Source: Anaerolinea sp. (GTDB lineage: Bacteria; Chloroflexota; Anaerolineae; Anaerolineales; Anaerolineaceae). Taken from it: a stretch of DNA of 64,000 nucleotides. The first letter of the stretch is position 1; every line of letters starts with the position of its first letter. The notes under the pieces were generated by a model, which was not told where the DNA came from, did no database searches, and saw only the letters and a list, made by a program, of their open reading frames with translations. The translations under genes were made by a program, and so were the position numbers. The DNA lies in NCBI GenBank assembly GCA_029975055.1, contig JARKPU010000010.1, positions 62,001 to 126,000 on the forward strand. Direction: 5' to 3'. Below are positions 33,955-43,900 of this stretch, one piece after another.

Positions 33955-36285
33955 TCAATGGACTGGCTGCTGATTCGTCACCGGTATGGAAAGGCCGGCC
34001 CGGTCGATCTGACGCTTTTCACCACAGATCACGGCCTGCACCGGCTCGCCTTCGAGCACCTGGAAATAAGCGCGCTCCTGAGTCACATGCACTTTCAAGA
34101 TCGCGCCCCGGTAAACGATCTGGAAGCTGTAAGACTGCCAGCGGCCGGGGATGGATGGATTGAAGACCAGTTCTTCTCCGTCCGAGCGCATCCCGCCAAA
34201 GCCGTACACAATGTTCATCCAGGCCGCGGCAATCGAGGTCATGTGAATGCCTTCGGCGGTGTTGCGATTGTAATTATCCAGGTCGATGCGCGTGGCGAAC
34301 TGGAAGAACTGGAAAGCCTCTTCGTGCCGCCCCAGCTCGGCGGCGAAGATGGAATGCACCGACGGCGACAGCGAAGATTCGTGGATGCAGCGCGGCTCGT
34401 AATAATCGTAATTGGCCCGCTTCTGATCCAGCGTGAAGGACTGGTTGTAGAGCAGCATGAACATCAGCACATCCGGCTGCTTGATCATGTCGTTGCGGTA
34501 GATGCGGTCATACGACCAGTTGTGGTAGAGGGGGAAATCCTCCACGGGGATCTGGTCCACATCAATGTGAGGCAGGTCGAAGAAGCCTTCGTGCTGTTCG
34601 AAGATGCCGGTCTGCGGGTCATAGGGGATGATCATCGCGTCGGCCATGCGCTGCCAGGAATCGGTTTCTTCCTGCGAAAGCCCCAGCCGCCCGGCGAGCG
34701 CCGCCTTTTGGGCCGGAAGGTCGCGCTCCATCATGGCCAGCACCTGGAGGGTGTAGCGGAAGGTCCGCTGCGCCATGTAGTTGGTGTAGCAGTTATTGTT
34801 GACCATCATCTGGAATTCATCCGGGCCCATCACCGCGTAAAAGCCAAACTGCTTGCGCCGGGCCGACCACTGCCCGCGGCTGGCGAGGAAGCGGCAGATC
34901 TGGATGAGCAGTTCCACGCCTTCGTCGTAGAGGTATGCGACATCCTGAGTGATCTTCACGTAATGCCAGATGGCATACGCCACGGCGGTGGTCGGCTGCA
35001 GCTGCAGGCTGGCGTGCTGCCAGAGGGTGCAGCTTTCGGTGCCGTCGCAGGTGGCGATTGGGAAGCAGGCGCCCTGGCAATCGAGCTGGCGGGCGCGCTC
35101 GAGCGCCTGCGGCAGGGTTTTGTAGCGGAAATGGATGAGGGCTTTGGCCGAAGCGGGGTTGCTGAAAATGTAATACGGCAGGCAGTAAGTTTCGGTATCC
35201 CAGAAGGCATTGCCGTTATAAGCCTCGCCGGTGAGGCCTTTGGCGCCGATGTTCGCGCCCGGCACGGCCCCGCGGTAGGTCTGCTGGAGCTGGAAAATGC
35301 AAAAGCGAATGCCCTGTTGAGTCTCCGGGTCGCCCTCGATGCAGATATCCGAACTCGCCCAGGCAGATTTCCAATACGCCAGGTTGTCCTCGAACAGGGC
35401 CGCGTAGCTGGCGCCTTTCTGCTGCTCCAAAAGGGTCATTCCACGCGCCCAAACCTCGTCCTGCGGGCTGTTCAACTGGCGGGTGGTAGCTAAGACGGCC
35501 AGCCGGTCGAGCGCCTGGGTCTCTCCCTGGGCAAGGTGAACGGTGAAGCGCTGGCCGATGAAACGCTCGGAAGCGACCAGCTCGCGCTCCTCCAGCGCGG
35601 CGCCGCCCGTTTGGAGGATAAAGCCCGCGAACAGGTTCTGCTGCAGGTGCTTGCTCACGCCAAGGATGGCAATGGCGCCCCCGGCGGCTTCTTCTGCCGT
35701 GGAAACGCGCGGGCAGTTCCAGAAGTTCTCGCGGTACATCTCGTGCTGGACGCCGAAATCCACCCCCATCGTCAGGGAGACCGGGCCGGAGAAGTTGAGC
35801 GGGGTCAGGCAAATGCGCTGCGCCCCGACCTCATTCGTGCGCATGCTGAGGAAGCGAGAGAAAGCCAGCTTCAGGCGCTTGCCTGTGCCCGTCTCCCAGG
35901 TGAACTCGCGCCGCAGCTCGCCGGTGCGAAAATCCAGCTCGCGGGTGAAGCCCGAAAACCGGCTGCGGTTCAGGTCGAGGGTCTCCCCATCGAGCACGAT
36001 GCGGGTATGCAGCCAATCGGCCGTGTTGACCATGAAGCAAATGCGGTTCGAGATGCCCTTATAGGCACTCGGCTCTTTGATGAAATATTCTTCGTAAATG
36101 CCGTTGAGGTAACACCCGACCAGCGTGCTGCCGGAATAGCCCTCCTCAAAGTAACCGCGCACCCCCATGTGCTCGTTGCCGAGCGAAAACAGCGATTCAG
36201 AGACGCGGCTCTTCTCGGGGTGAAAGCCTTCTTCGACGAGTTTCCATGGATCGATTTGCAGGTACTGGTCGGCGATTTTTCCCAT
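33955..36285 (-). CDS. GH65 glycoside phosphorylase/hydrolase, divergent paralogue
   Basis: 776 aa. SLGNEHMGVRGYFEEGYSGS (34-53) is the family's N-terminal motif, FWDTETY (361-367) and VMGPDEFQMMVNNNCYTNYM (485-504) the active-site loops with Glu490 as general acid. The FQMMVNNNCYTN variant differs clearly from the EYHERVHNNAYTN of its neighbour, so the two probably act on different linkages or successive substrates. A palindromic operator lies 23 nt upstream of its start (36309-36322). Confidence 0.9.
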   Translation of the reverse strand: MGKIADQYLQIDPWKLVEEGFHPEKSRVSESLFSLGNEHMGVRGYFEEGYSGSTLVGCYLNGIYEEYFIKEPSAYKGISNRICFMVNTADWLHTRIVLDGETLDLNRSRFSGFTRELDFRTGELRREFTWETGTGKRLKLAFSRFLSMRTNEVGAQRICLTPLNFSGPVSLTMGVDFGVQHEMYRENFWNCPRVSTAEEAAGGAIAILGVSKHLQQNLFAGFILQTGGAALEERELVASERFIGQRFTVHLAQGETQALDRLAVLATTRQLNSPQDEVWARGMTLLEQQKGASYAALFEDNLAYWKSAWASSDICIEGDPETQQGIRFCIFQLQQTYRGAVPGANIGAKGLTGEAYNGNAFWDTETYCLPYYIFSNPASAKALIHFRYKTLPQALERARQLDCQGACFPIATCDGTESCTLWQHASLQLQPTTAVAYAIWHYVKITQDVAYLYDEGVELLIQICRFLASRGQWSARRKQFGFYAVMGPDEFQMMVNNNCYTNYMAQRTFRYTLQVLAMMERDLPAQKAALAGRLGLSQEETDSWQRMADAMIIPYDPQTGIFEQHEGFFDLPHIDVDQIPVEDFPLYHNWSYDRIYRNDMIKQPDVLMFMLLYNQSFTLDQKRANYDYYEPRCIHESSLSPSVHSIFAAELGRHEEAFQFFQFATRIDLDNYNRNTAEGIHMTSIAAAWMNIVYGFGGMRSDGEELVFNPSIPGRWQSYSFQIVYRGAILKVHVTQERAYFQVLEGEPVQAVICGEKRQIDRAGLSIPVTNQQPVH

Positions 36286-36308
36286 CGGGCATCCTTATCG
36301 GCAAAATG

Positions 36309-36322
36309 GTTGAACGTTCAAC
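36309..36322. promoter_or_regulatory. LacI-type operator before the GH65 genes
   Basis: The perfect 14-bp palindrome gttgaacgttcaac, identical to the site at 37367-37380. It lies between the lacI stop and the first GH65 start on the minus strand, with the central CG typical of LacI-family operators. Confidence 0.85.
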
Positions 36323-36343
36323 GTAGAGCGCATCATTGGCGCG

Positions 36344-37354
36344 TCACGCGGTTCCCCGGGCAATCAATTCCACCGGCAAGATCAGCCGGGTGTTGCGCAT
36401 GGCCTTTTCTTTGAGGATGTTAAGCAGGGTGGTGGTGGCGATGACGCCCTTATCGAAGATATTTTGATTGATGGTGGTCAGCTCGGGGTAAACCTGCCAG
36501 CTGATGCTGAGGTTATCGAAGCCGACCAGCCCGAACTCCTGCCCCACGCGCACCCCGCGCCGGAGCAGTTCGTTCAGCAAACCGACCGCCAGCATATCCT
36601 CCAGGCAGAAAACGGCATCCACCTGCCGCTCGAGGAGCGCGGGTGCCATCTGGCAGCCGGTTTCGAACGGCGGGCCGCCCTCGCCCTCGAAAACCTTCTC
36701 CTCCAGGCCCGCCTCGCGCATGGCCCGCCGGTAGCCCTCGCAGCGCTTTTGCATCAGCGGGCTGGTGTGCAGCGGAGAGACGGCGCACAGCCCGATGGAA
36801 CGGAATCCGCGCTCGAGCAGCCGCCGCGCCGCCAGGTACCCGCCGTTCTCATCATCGGAATTGATGTACGAGAAGTTGGCGAAGTTCTTCTGGTAGTTGT
36901 CAATGAGCACGACGGGAATTTCTTTGGCGTTGATCTCCTGCAAAAAGCGCGGGTTGAACTCGCCCACCGCCAGCACGCCATCGACCGAGCGCGAGTCGAT
37001 CCAATCACCGACCTGCGAGAGCCTGGCACGCGTGGGCACGCTGTAGATGATCAGGTCGTAATACGTCTCGTTCTGCAGCGCCGAGTAGACTCCGTCTAAA
37101 ATGATGTTGTAGAACGGGCTGGTGGTGAGGGTGTTTCGATCGACGTATGAAGGCAGGAGCAGGCCGATCAGGTTGGAGCGGTTGGTGATGAGCGACTTGG
37201 CAGCCAGGTTGGGCTTGTATCCCAGTCGCCGGGCAGCTTCGAGGACGGCCACGCGGGTTTCCTCCGAATACTTCGCCTTCCCGTTGAAGACATTCGAGAC
37301 GGTGGTTCTGGATACCCCGGCTTCCCGGGCCACATCGACAACAGTGATACTCAT
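36344..37354 (-). CDS. LacI-family transcriptional regulator
   Basis: 336 aa. The N-terminal helix-turn-helix VVDVAREAGVSRTTVSNVFN (5-24) plus the hinge helix AARRLGYKPNLAAKSL (45-60) define the family. A periplasmic-binding-like sensor domain follows (about 62-330: LIGLLLPS, VDGVLAVGEF, FGLVGFDN). Probably represses itself and both GH65 genes and is released by a sugar ligand: identical palindromes lie 13 nt before its own start and before the GH65 genes. The inducer is unknown. Confidence 0.93.
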   Translation of the reverse strand: MSITVVDVAREAGVSRTTVSNVFNGKAKYSEETRVAVLEAARRLGYKPNLAAKSLITNRSNLIGLLLPSYVDRNTLTTSPFYNIILDGVYSALQNETYYDLIIYSVPTRARLSQVGDWIDSRSVDGVLAVGEFNPRFLQEINAKEIPVVLIDNYQKNFANFSYINSDDENGGYLAARRLLERGFRSIGLCAVSPLHTSPLMQKRCEGYRRAMREAGLEEKVFEGEGGPPFETGCQMAPALLERQVDAVFCLEDMLAVGLLNELLRRGVRVGQEFGLVGFDNLSISWQVYPELTTINQNIFDKGVIATTTLLNILKEKAMRNTRLILPVELIARGTA

Positions 37355-37366
37355 GGGGATCGTTTG

Positions 37367-37380
37367 GTTGAACGTTCAAC
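37367..37380. promoter_or_regulatory. LacI-type operator before lacI (autoregulation)
   Basis: Perfect 14-bp palindrome gttgaacgttcaac located 13 nt upstream of the lacI start codon on the minus strand. The second identical copy at 36309-36322 supports a shared regulator. Confidence 0.85.
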
Positions 37381-37494
37381 AAAATTGTAGCCGATGGCGG
37401 GGGGAATGTCAATACGATTGCCTGTGCTATCCGCAGGCCGCCTCGGCAACCCTCACAGAAACTTCAATCTCCGTTCACGCGATATTCACAACCT

Positions 37495-37500
37495 TATAAT
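37495..37500 (+). promoter_or_regulatory. Probable -10 box for the sigma-factor operon
   Basis: TATAAT 162 nt upstream of the sigma-factor ATG, with a weak gttcac at 37473-37478 (16-bp spacer). The 281-bp gap between lacI and this operon otherwise contains only the operator and a GC-rich leader without a gene. Confidence 0.4.
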
Positions 37501-37661
37501 AAATTAACGGAATAAGGCCGGAGAACTTCACGCAGGCGATAGCCTTTCTTTGCCTGCATTGAGCCGGTGAACCCAGACGGCCCCCCACCCCGCGGCCCAT
37601 CGATTGCAGCCCTTCGGAGGCCATAACGGACTCGGTGGAATTGCGTCTCAATTAGTAGAAA

Positions 37662-38225
37662 ATGAACCCGGACGCCGAACAAGAACTCTTGCATGGCGCA
37701 GAAGCCCTGGATCATTCAGCGCTGGCGGCTGTTTATCAGCGCTACAGCCCTGGCATCTATCGCTATGCCATGCGTTTGCTGGGAGATGATTGCCTGGCGG
37801 AGGACTGTGTGGCGGAGACCTTTTCACGTTACCTCAAGGCAATCCGGGCCGGCAAGGGCCCGCAAGATCACTTGCAGGCCTACCTGTACCGGATTGCTCA
37901 CAACTGGATCACCGATTGTTACCGGCGGCAGCCCCCGCCTCCGCTCGAGCTTGACGAGGCGTACCCCGAGGACGAAAACGCGCGGCCTGAAACCAGGCTG
38001 GATCAGGCTTTCGAGCAGCAACAGGTGCGGCTGGCCTTGCGTACATTGACTCCCGACCAGCGCCTGGTGGTGTCTTTGCGGTTCCTGGAAGGCTGGGAGT
38101 ACGACGAGATCGCCCTGGCGATGAGCAAACCCGTTGGAACAATCCGGGCTTTGCAGTTTCGAGCATTGAACACGCTGCGAAAGGTGTTCAAGCTCAGTGA
38201 AAAAGAAGGTAGCCATGCCCCTTGA
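37662..38225 (+). CDS. ECF-type RNA polymerase sigma factor
   Basis: 187 aa. Region 2: YQRYSPGIYRYAMRLLGDD (26-44) and VAETFSRYLKAI (53-64); region 4: RTLTPDQRLVVSLRFLEGWE (about 126-145), then YDEIALAMSKPVGTIRAL as the -35-binding helix-turn-helix. No region 1 or 3. The next gene overlaps its end, as for sigma and anti-sigma-like partner pairs common in Chloroflexota. Confidence 0.92.
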   Translation: MNPDAEQELLHGAEALDHSALAAVYQRYSPGIYRYAMRLLGDDCLAEDCVAETFSRYLKAIRAGKGPQDHLQAYLYRIAHNWITDCYRRQPPPPLELDEAYPEDENARPETRLDQAFEQQQVRLALRTLTPDQRLVVSLRFLEGWEYDEIALAMSKPVGTIRALQFRALNTLRKVFKLSEKEGSHAP

Positions 38226-39375
38226 GAAGGATATCGAACCCGAGCTGTTGCAAAAACTGGCTTCCCTCCAATCGGTGCCGGATCGCGACCCCGCGAAGGA
38301 AGAGCTGGGTCTGGCGGCGTTCATTCGTGAGGCAGATGGATTGCTGACGGGCATAACACCGCAGCCGGAAGCGCGTCATAAAGGGTGGATGCATGCACTC
38401 CGATCCCTCTTGATGAACCAACGAAAGGAGCGTTCCCCCATGATCAACACGCTTGCGACGATTTTGTTAATCACATCCTTAATCCTCGGGGGCGGCGGGG
38501 CCACCGTTGCGGCTGCTCAAACCAGCCAGCCCGACCAGCCGCTGTACGGAGTCAAATTGTTAAGCGAGGACGTTCGCATCGGCCTGGCAGCGGATCCGGC
38601 AAAGGAGGCACAGCTGGCGATGGAATTTGCCGGCCGGCGCGCCGCAGAGATCGCGCTGATGCTGCAGAAAGGCATTGCTCCCTCTCAAGCGGTTCAATTG
38701 CGCTACCAATCTCAGATAGAGCTGGCTGTGCGCAGTGCTGCCCGCCTTTCAGACGAACAGGCCGTGAAGCTGCTCGCGCAAATGCGGATTCGCCTCCAGG
38801 AGCAGCAGCAATTGCTCCTGCAGATTCAAGAAAACGGCTCGCCCGCCGTTGCTGCAGTGAACCAGATCAGGCAGATGCTGCAAGAACGGCTGCAATGGAT
38901 CGAAACCGGATTGGGCGACCCGGCGAAGCTGCGCGAGGAACTTCGGCTGCGCGAGCAGGATCAAAACAAGGTTCAGCAGAAGACCCCCTCCAGCGAACCT
39001 CAGGCATCCAAAACCGTCCCTGGCTCCGGCGCGGGCAACCCGTGGACAACCGGCACCCCCACCCCCGGCAGCGGTTACGGCCCGGGGCAGGGCACCGGCG
39101 AATGCGAAGCCTGTACGCCCGCCTATGACGGGCAGGGCAGCAACCCCTGGACGACCGGCACTCCCACCCCTGGCAGCGGTTACGGCCCGGGGCAGGGCAC
39201 CGGCCCGACGGATCCAGCCACCCCGGGCGCGGGCAGCGGAAGCGGGCCGCAGCCAACGCCCTGGCAGATGAACCAGCCAACGCAGGCCGGGCCTCAACCA
39301 ACCCAGGGCGCGCAAGGAACAGCGCCCGGGCCGCAAGCCACTGCAACCCCTCATCGCTCTGGCGGAAAACCCTGA
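38215..39375 (+). CDS. DUF5667-like membrane protein, sigma partner
   Basis: 386 aa from the ATG at 38215 with agaaggt ribosome site (a GTG at 38197 is an alternative). Residues 1-65 are a cytoplasmic, anti-sigma-like segment; one membrane helix follows (about 76-97). The outer part begins QPLYGVKLLSEDVRIGLAAD (107-126), the DUF5667 hallmark, with long Gln/Glu-rich helices to about 260, then a low-complexity Pro/Gly/Thr tail carrying a 21-residue repeat twice. Likely couples an envelope signal to the sigma factor by analogy; not proven. Confidence 0.75.
   Translation: MPLEKDIEPELLQKLASLQSVPDRDPAKEELGLAAFIREADGLLTGITPQPEARHKGWMHALRSLLMNQRKERSPMINTLATILLITSLILGGGGATVAAAQTSQPDQPLYGVKLLSEDVRIGLAADPAKEAQLAMEFAGRRAAEIALMLQKGIAPSQAVQLRYQSQIELAVRSAARLSDEQAVKLLAQMRIRLQEQQQLLLQIQENGSPAVAAVNQIRQMLQERLQWIETGLGDPAKLREELRLREQDQNKVQQKTPSSEPQASKTVPGSGAGNPWTTGTPTPGSGYGPGQGTGECEACTPAYDGQGSNPWTTGTPTPGSGYGPGQGTGPTDPATPGAGSGSGPQPTPWQMNQPTQAGPQPTQGAQGTAPGPQATATPHRSGGKP
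39037..39204 (+). repeat. 63-bp direct repeat, two copies, in the partner gene tail
   Basis: Copy 1 at 39037-39099 and copy 2 at 39142-39204 differ at only a few third-codon positions and encode NPWTTGTPTPGSGYGPGQG twice. Two in-frame copies of one length suggest recent duplication or slippage in a cell-surface low-complexity tail. Confidence 0.85.
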
Positions 39376-39392
39376 CCTGACCATATGCCAGG

Positions 39393-39437
39393 AACAGCAT
39401 GTTGGCGAGGATGCACCAGCCAACATGCTGTTTTTTT
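39393..39437 (+). terminator. Rho-independent terminator after the sigma operon
   Basis: aacagcatgttggc (39393-39406) pairs with gccaacatgctgtt (39419-39432) around a 12-nt loop; a run of seven T starts at 39431. Very strong. Confidence 0.92.
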
Positions 39438-39562
39438 ATGCAGCCCGGCAGGAATTCACTGGTGAAGGTGAGGTTCTTTTACCTCCCGCTGGATTATTTG
39501 CCTCTCTGACATGCTACAATCAATCCAGCTGGTTTAGTGGTTCTCTCGCTACATTGCTGGAT

Positions 39563-39600
39563 TTTTCCCTCACCCTACCACCTCCGGGGATGAGGGAAAA
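39563..39600 (+). other. Inverted repeat upstream of an unrecognised gene
   Basis: ttttccctca (39563-39572) and tgagggaaaa (39591-39600) are perfect complements with an 18-nt spacer, about 60 nt upstream of the chosen start at 39659. Could be a hairpin in the leader or a protein-binding site. The gap 39438-39658 contains nothing else recognised. Confidence 0.4.
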
Positions 39601-39658
39601 TGTTTTGAACTTAGCGAGAAAACCGTTTAATGATACGGAATGCTCAATACCACAAATC

Positions 39659-40840
39659 ATGCTGCTGCTCGCTAAAACCCCCAACCCTTCTCCGGCGGAC
39701 GTGGAGCGCATCCGCGGCAATGCGGACCCGGTCCTGCGCAACCTGCAGATCACCCAATGCTATCACGAACTCTCGGCGGCTCTCGCCCAATGGACGGGCC
39801 CGGCGGCGAACTGGTGCACGTTCGCCACCTGGGCCTCCAGGCAGGCCGGGCAGACCATCCGCAAAGAAGACCTGGAACGCCTGGTGGAGCGCAGCCTCAG
39901 GGGCTCTGCGACTACGCTACAGGCTTCCCGGCAGGTGGCCGCGGCGATGAACATCCGGGGGGAGGCCGGGCTGATGGGGTTTCAGAGCGCGGCGCTAGGC
40001 GCGCGCAACTTCGCCTCGGCGGTGGAGCGGGCCAGCGATGCGGTCGGGCGGGGCAACAAAAAAGTGTTCGAGGAAATCGGGCGCGAGTTCGCCCGGTTCT
40101 TCCAGGATTGCCTTTCGGAAGGGGTTCCAGACCCCGGCAGGCTCGACCTCTTTTGCGGTTCGCTGCGGCCGGGCCCGCCGCCCGACGGGCAGGAATACCT
40201 GCGCAGGGCATTCCGCCATTATGCGCAGGCGCTGGAAGAACCCGGCCCCAAACTCCGCGCGGAGCTGCTCTTCCTGGCCAACCTGGAAATCGGCCTGCAT
40301 GAGCAGACGCGCCTGCAGCCGGAGATCGCCGAAAGCATGGACGCCGCGGCGGTCGGCTTCTTCACATTCACGCGCGCGCTGTTTCGCGGTATTTTCCCAT
40401 TGAACGGGTGGCTTCACCTGGCCTACCTGTACCTGATGCGGCTGCTCGGCCGCCCGACGGAACTGGACAAAGCCATTCAAGCCTTCCTGAATGAAGTGAA
40501 GCTGGCGCTGCGCCGCTTGATCACCGAGTTGATGATGACCATCACCTTGCCTTCGGGCGAAGTGCTCAGGCTGAGCGAGGACTTGAAGGCGGGCTTCGCG
40601 GAGCCGCTCCGGCAGCTCACCTTGCCAGAGCTGGTCGAGTTTCTGGCCCAACACGGTCTGGCATTTGAAAACACCCAGGGCACCGGGGCGCTGGATTGGG
40701 CCGACCTGCCCGACCGGTTGAATTTCATCTGCGGCCTGTTTCGCTGTTACCAGGAACGCCCTGACCTGCTCGGGGCGCCCTTCACGCCGCAGCAGGTGGA
40801 AGCGTTGAAAGCCGGCCGGCTGCCGGATGGCCGGCTGTAG
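39659..40840 (+). CDS. Unrecognised conserved-looking protein, 393 aa
   Basis: I do not recognise the family. The ATG at 39659 is favoured because upstream in-frame codons lie in the AT-rich region and inverted repeat. Mostly alpha-helical, with no signal peptide. Notable segments: [18 protein letters not shown] (about 29-46), [19 protein letters not shown] (49-67), [15 protein letters not shown] (about 200-214), whose Glu-x3-His might bind metal, and a hydrophobic stretch around [19 protein letters not shown] (about 240-258). It precedes the equally unrecognised 1149-aa protein but has its own spacing, so is not clearly the same operon. Confidence 0.7.
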   Translation: MLLLAKTPNPSPADVERIRGNADPVLRNLQITQCYHELSAALAQWTGPAANWCTFATWASRQAGQTIRKEDLERLVERSLRGSATTLQASRQVAAAMNIRGEAGLMGFQSAALGARNFASAVERASDAVGRGNKKVFEEIGREFARFFQDCLSEGVPDPGRLDLFCGSLRPGPPPDGQEYLRRAFRHYAQALEEPGPKLRAELLFLANLEIGLHEQTRLQPEIAESMDAAAVGFFTFTRALFRGIFPLNGWLHLAYLYLMRLLGRPTELDKAIQAFLNEVKLALRRLITELMMTITLPSGEVLRLSEDLKAGFAEPLRQLTLPELVEFLAQHGLAFENTQGTGALDWADLPDRLNFICGLFRCYQERPDLLGAPFTPQQVEALKAGRLPDGRL

Positions 40841-40916
40841 CCCGGTTCACCTTCCAACCGCGAAGACAGGGCCGGTTCAGGCCCGCATTTTCTTCCACAT
40901 TCCGCGCCGATGCGGA

Positions 40917-40922
40917 TACAAT
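40917..40922 (+). promoter_or_regulatory. Promoter of the 1149-aa gene
   Basis: TACAAT at 40917-40922 with tccaca at 40894-40899 (4 of 6 to consensus, 17-bp spacer), 33 nt before the ATG at 40956. Confidence 0.5.
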
Positions 40923-40955
40923 ACATGCATCACCATCTCTTCAAGGACGAGAACC

Positions 40956-43900
40956 ATGACACCCCGCCCCCAGACCATTTACATTGGCGACGCACCGCGA
41001 AAACATGCCGAAAACACGGTGGAAGGTTCCTTCGTGACGCTGCTCGGCGAGCCTTTCTATCAGATTCGCCATTACGACGCGATGGAACCTTTCTTCATGA
41101 GCCTCGTCAGCAGCTCGGATCACTGGCTGTTCATCGCCTCCACGGGCGGGCTTTCGGCCGGGCGGGTCAGCGCGGAGCAGGCCATCTTCCCGTACTACAC
41201 GGTCGATAAACTCACCGAGAACTCCGAAAACACCGGGCAGAAAGCCGTTTTGCTGGTCACCCGCGCGGGCCGCACCAGCCTGTGGGAACCGTTCTCGGAG
41301 CGCCAGCAGGGCAGCTATGCCATCGAGCGCAGCCTGTATAAGAACGTCAGCGGCACAAGCCTGGTCTTCGAAGAGCAGAACCACGACCTGGGGCTGTCCT
41401 TCCGCTATGCCTGGCGCACCAGCGAGAAGTTCGGCTTTGTGAAGACTTCCTGGCTGGCCGACACGGCAGGTTCGGCCTGCCGGGTCGAGCTGCTCGACGG
41501 TGTGCAGAACATCCTGCCTGCCAACGTCACCTCGGCGACCCAGAATATCTTCAGCTCGCTGATCGACGCGTACAAGCGCAGCGAACTGGACGCAGAATCG
41601 GGGCTGGCGATCTTCACCATGAATTCGATTTTGACCGACCTGGCCGAGCCGAGCGAGTCGCTGCTGGCCACGACGGCCGCGCAGGTGGGTTTAGACCCGG
41701 CCGGCTGCCTGCTCTCTTCCACGCAGCTGGATGCCTTCCGCGCCGGGAAGCCAATTGCAGCCGAAACCGAGGTGCGCGGGCGGCGCTGCGCGTTCTTTGT
41801 GCACGCCGACTTTGAACTCGGCGCGGGCGAAGAACGATCATGGCATGTGCTGATCGACACCGCCCAGGATGCCGCCGCGATTGCTTTGAAAGCGCGCTGG
41901 TTGAAAGGCGAGCGGCAGGCGCAGCTTCAAGAACTGGAGGCCGACATCGCCGCCGGTGAGACCCGCCTGTGGGAAATTGTCGCCTCCGCCGACGGGCTGC
42001 AACTGGCCGGCAACCCCATGCTCGCCACGTATCACTTCGCCAATGTGCTGTTTAACGTGATGCGCGGCGGGATTTTCGTTGACCAGTACCGCATCCGCGC
42101 GAAAGACCTGGCCGATTTTGTTTCCATTCGCAACCGGCCGGTGCTGCAAGCCCAGGCGGGCTTCTTCGCCAGCCTGCCGGAAACGATTGAACTCTCAGAC
42201 CTGTTGGAGCGCGCCGAAGCTTCCGGCTCGCCAGACCTGCTGCGCCTGTGTTATGCATACCTGCCCCTCACCTTCAGCCGCCGGCATGGCGACCCAAGCC
42301 GCCCCTGGAACCGCTTCGCGATCAACATCAAACACGCAGACGGCTCGCAGAAACTGGATTATGAAGGCAACTGGCGCGATATCTTCCAGAACTGGGAGGC
42401 CCTGGCCTATGCCTACCCGGAATTTGTGGAAAGCATGATCAGCACCTTCCTGAACGCCACCACCGCCGACGGCTACAACCCCTACCGCATCACCCACCAC
42501 GGCATCGATTGGGAAGTGCCCGAGCCAGGCAACCCCTGGGCCAACATCGGCTACTGGAGCGACCATCAGATCATCTACCTGCAAAAGCTGATGGAGATCA
42601 GCGCCATGTTCCACCCCGGCAGGCTGCGGGGCTTCCTCGACCGGCCGCTGTTCAGCTATGCCAACGTCCCTTACCGCATCAAACCCTATGCCGACCTGCT
42701 GAAAGACCCCTACAGCACCATTTCCTTCGATTGGGAGCTGGAAAAGCTGGTAGAAGCCAGGGTGCGCGAGCGCGGTACGGATGGGAAGCTGCTCCTGAAC
42801 CACAACGGGCAGGTGCAGCTTGCCACGCTGGCCGAAAAACTACTCACCCTGCTGCTGGCCAAACTGGTGAACTTTGTACCCGAAGGCGGCGTGTGGATGA
42901 ACACGCAGCGCCCCGAATGGAACGACGCCAACAATGCGCTGGTCGGAAAGGGCCTTTCGGTAGTGACGCTCTGCTACCTGCGGCGCTATGTCGCCTTCTG
43001 CCGGGGCCTGTTCCAGATGGCGGGTGGCGGAGCCTTCCGGGTCAGCGCCGAGCTGCTGAGGTTCTTCGAGCGCGTATATGCGGTGCTCTCTCACCACCGC
43101 CCTGCCCTGAGCGGCTCCTTCAGCGATGAGCAGCGGCGGAGCGTGATGGATGACCTCGGGCAGGCGGGCAGCGACTACCGCTGGGGGCTTTACCGCGCGG
43201 GCTTCAGCGGAGATGCGTCTGCGCTGGCGGGCAGTGAGCTTGAGGCTTTCCTTGCTCTGGCGCAGGAATATATCGAGCACACGCTGCGCGCCAACCGGCG
43301 GCCCGACCGGCTCTACCATGCCTATAACGTGCTGCACCTCCAGCCGGGCCGTGCGGAAGTCTCCCACCTGTATGAAATGCTCGAAGGGCAGGTGGCCGTC
43401 CTTTCTTCGGGCATGTTGGATGCCGAAGAATCGCTTGCCCTGCTAGTGAGCCTGCGCGGCAGCAAGCTCTACCAGGCAAGCACGCATAGCTATATTCTCT
43501 ACCCCGACCGCGAGCTGCCCGGCTTCCGCCAGAAGAACCGCCTTACGCCGGGCCAGGTGAGTGACCTGGCGCTGGTGCGGGCGCTCCTCGAGGCCAACGA
43601 CCGCACGCTCTTCACCCAAGACGTGGAGGGTCAATATCACTTTGCAGGGCACATCCGCAACGTCAAGGACGTGAACCGGGCGCTCGATGCATTGGCGGGC
43701 GACCCCCGCTTTGCCCCCCTGGTGAGCGGCGAAGCCGAAAAGGTGCGCGCGCTCTTCGAACAGACCTTCCGCCACAACGAATTCACCGGGCGCTCGGGCA
43801 CCTTCTTTGCCTACGAAGGCCTGGGGAGCGTTTACTGGCACATGGTCGCCAAGCTGCTCCTGGCGGCGCAGGAGGCCGCGCTGCGCTTCGAGGATACTCC

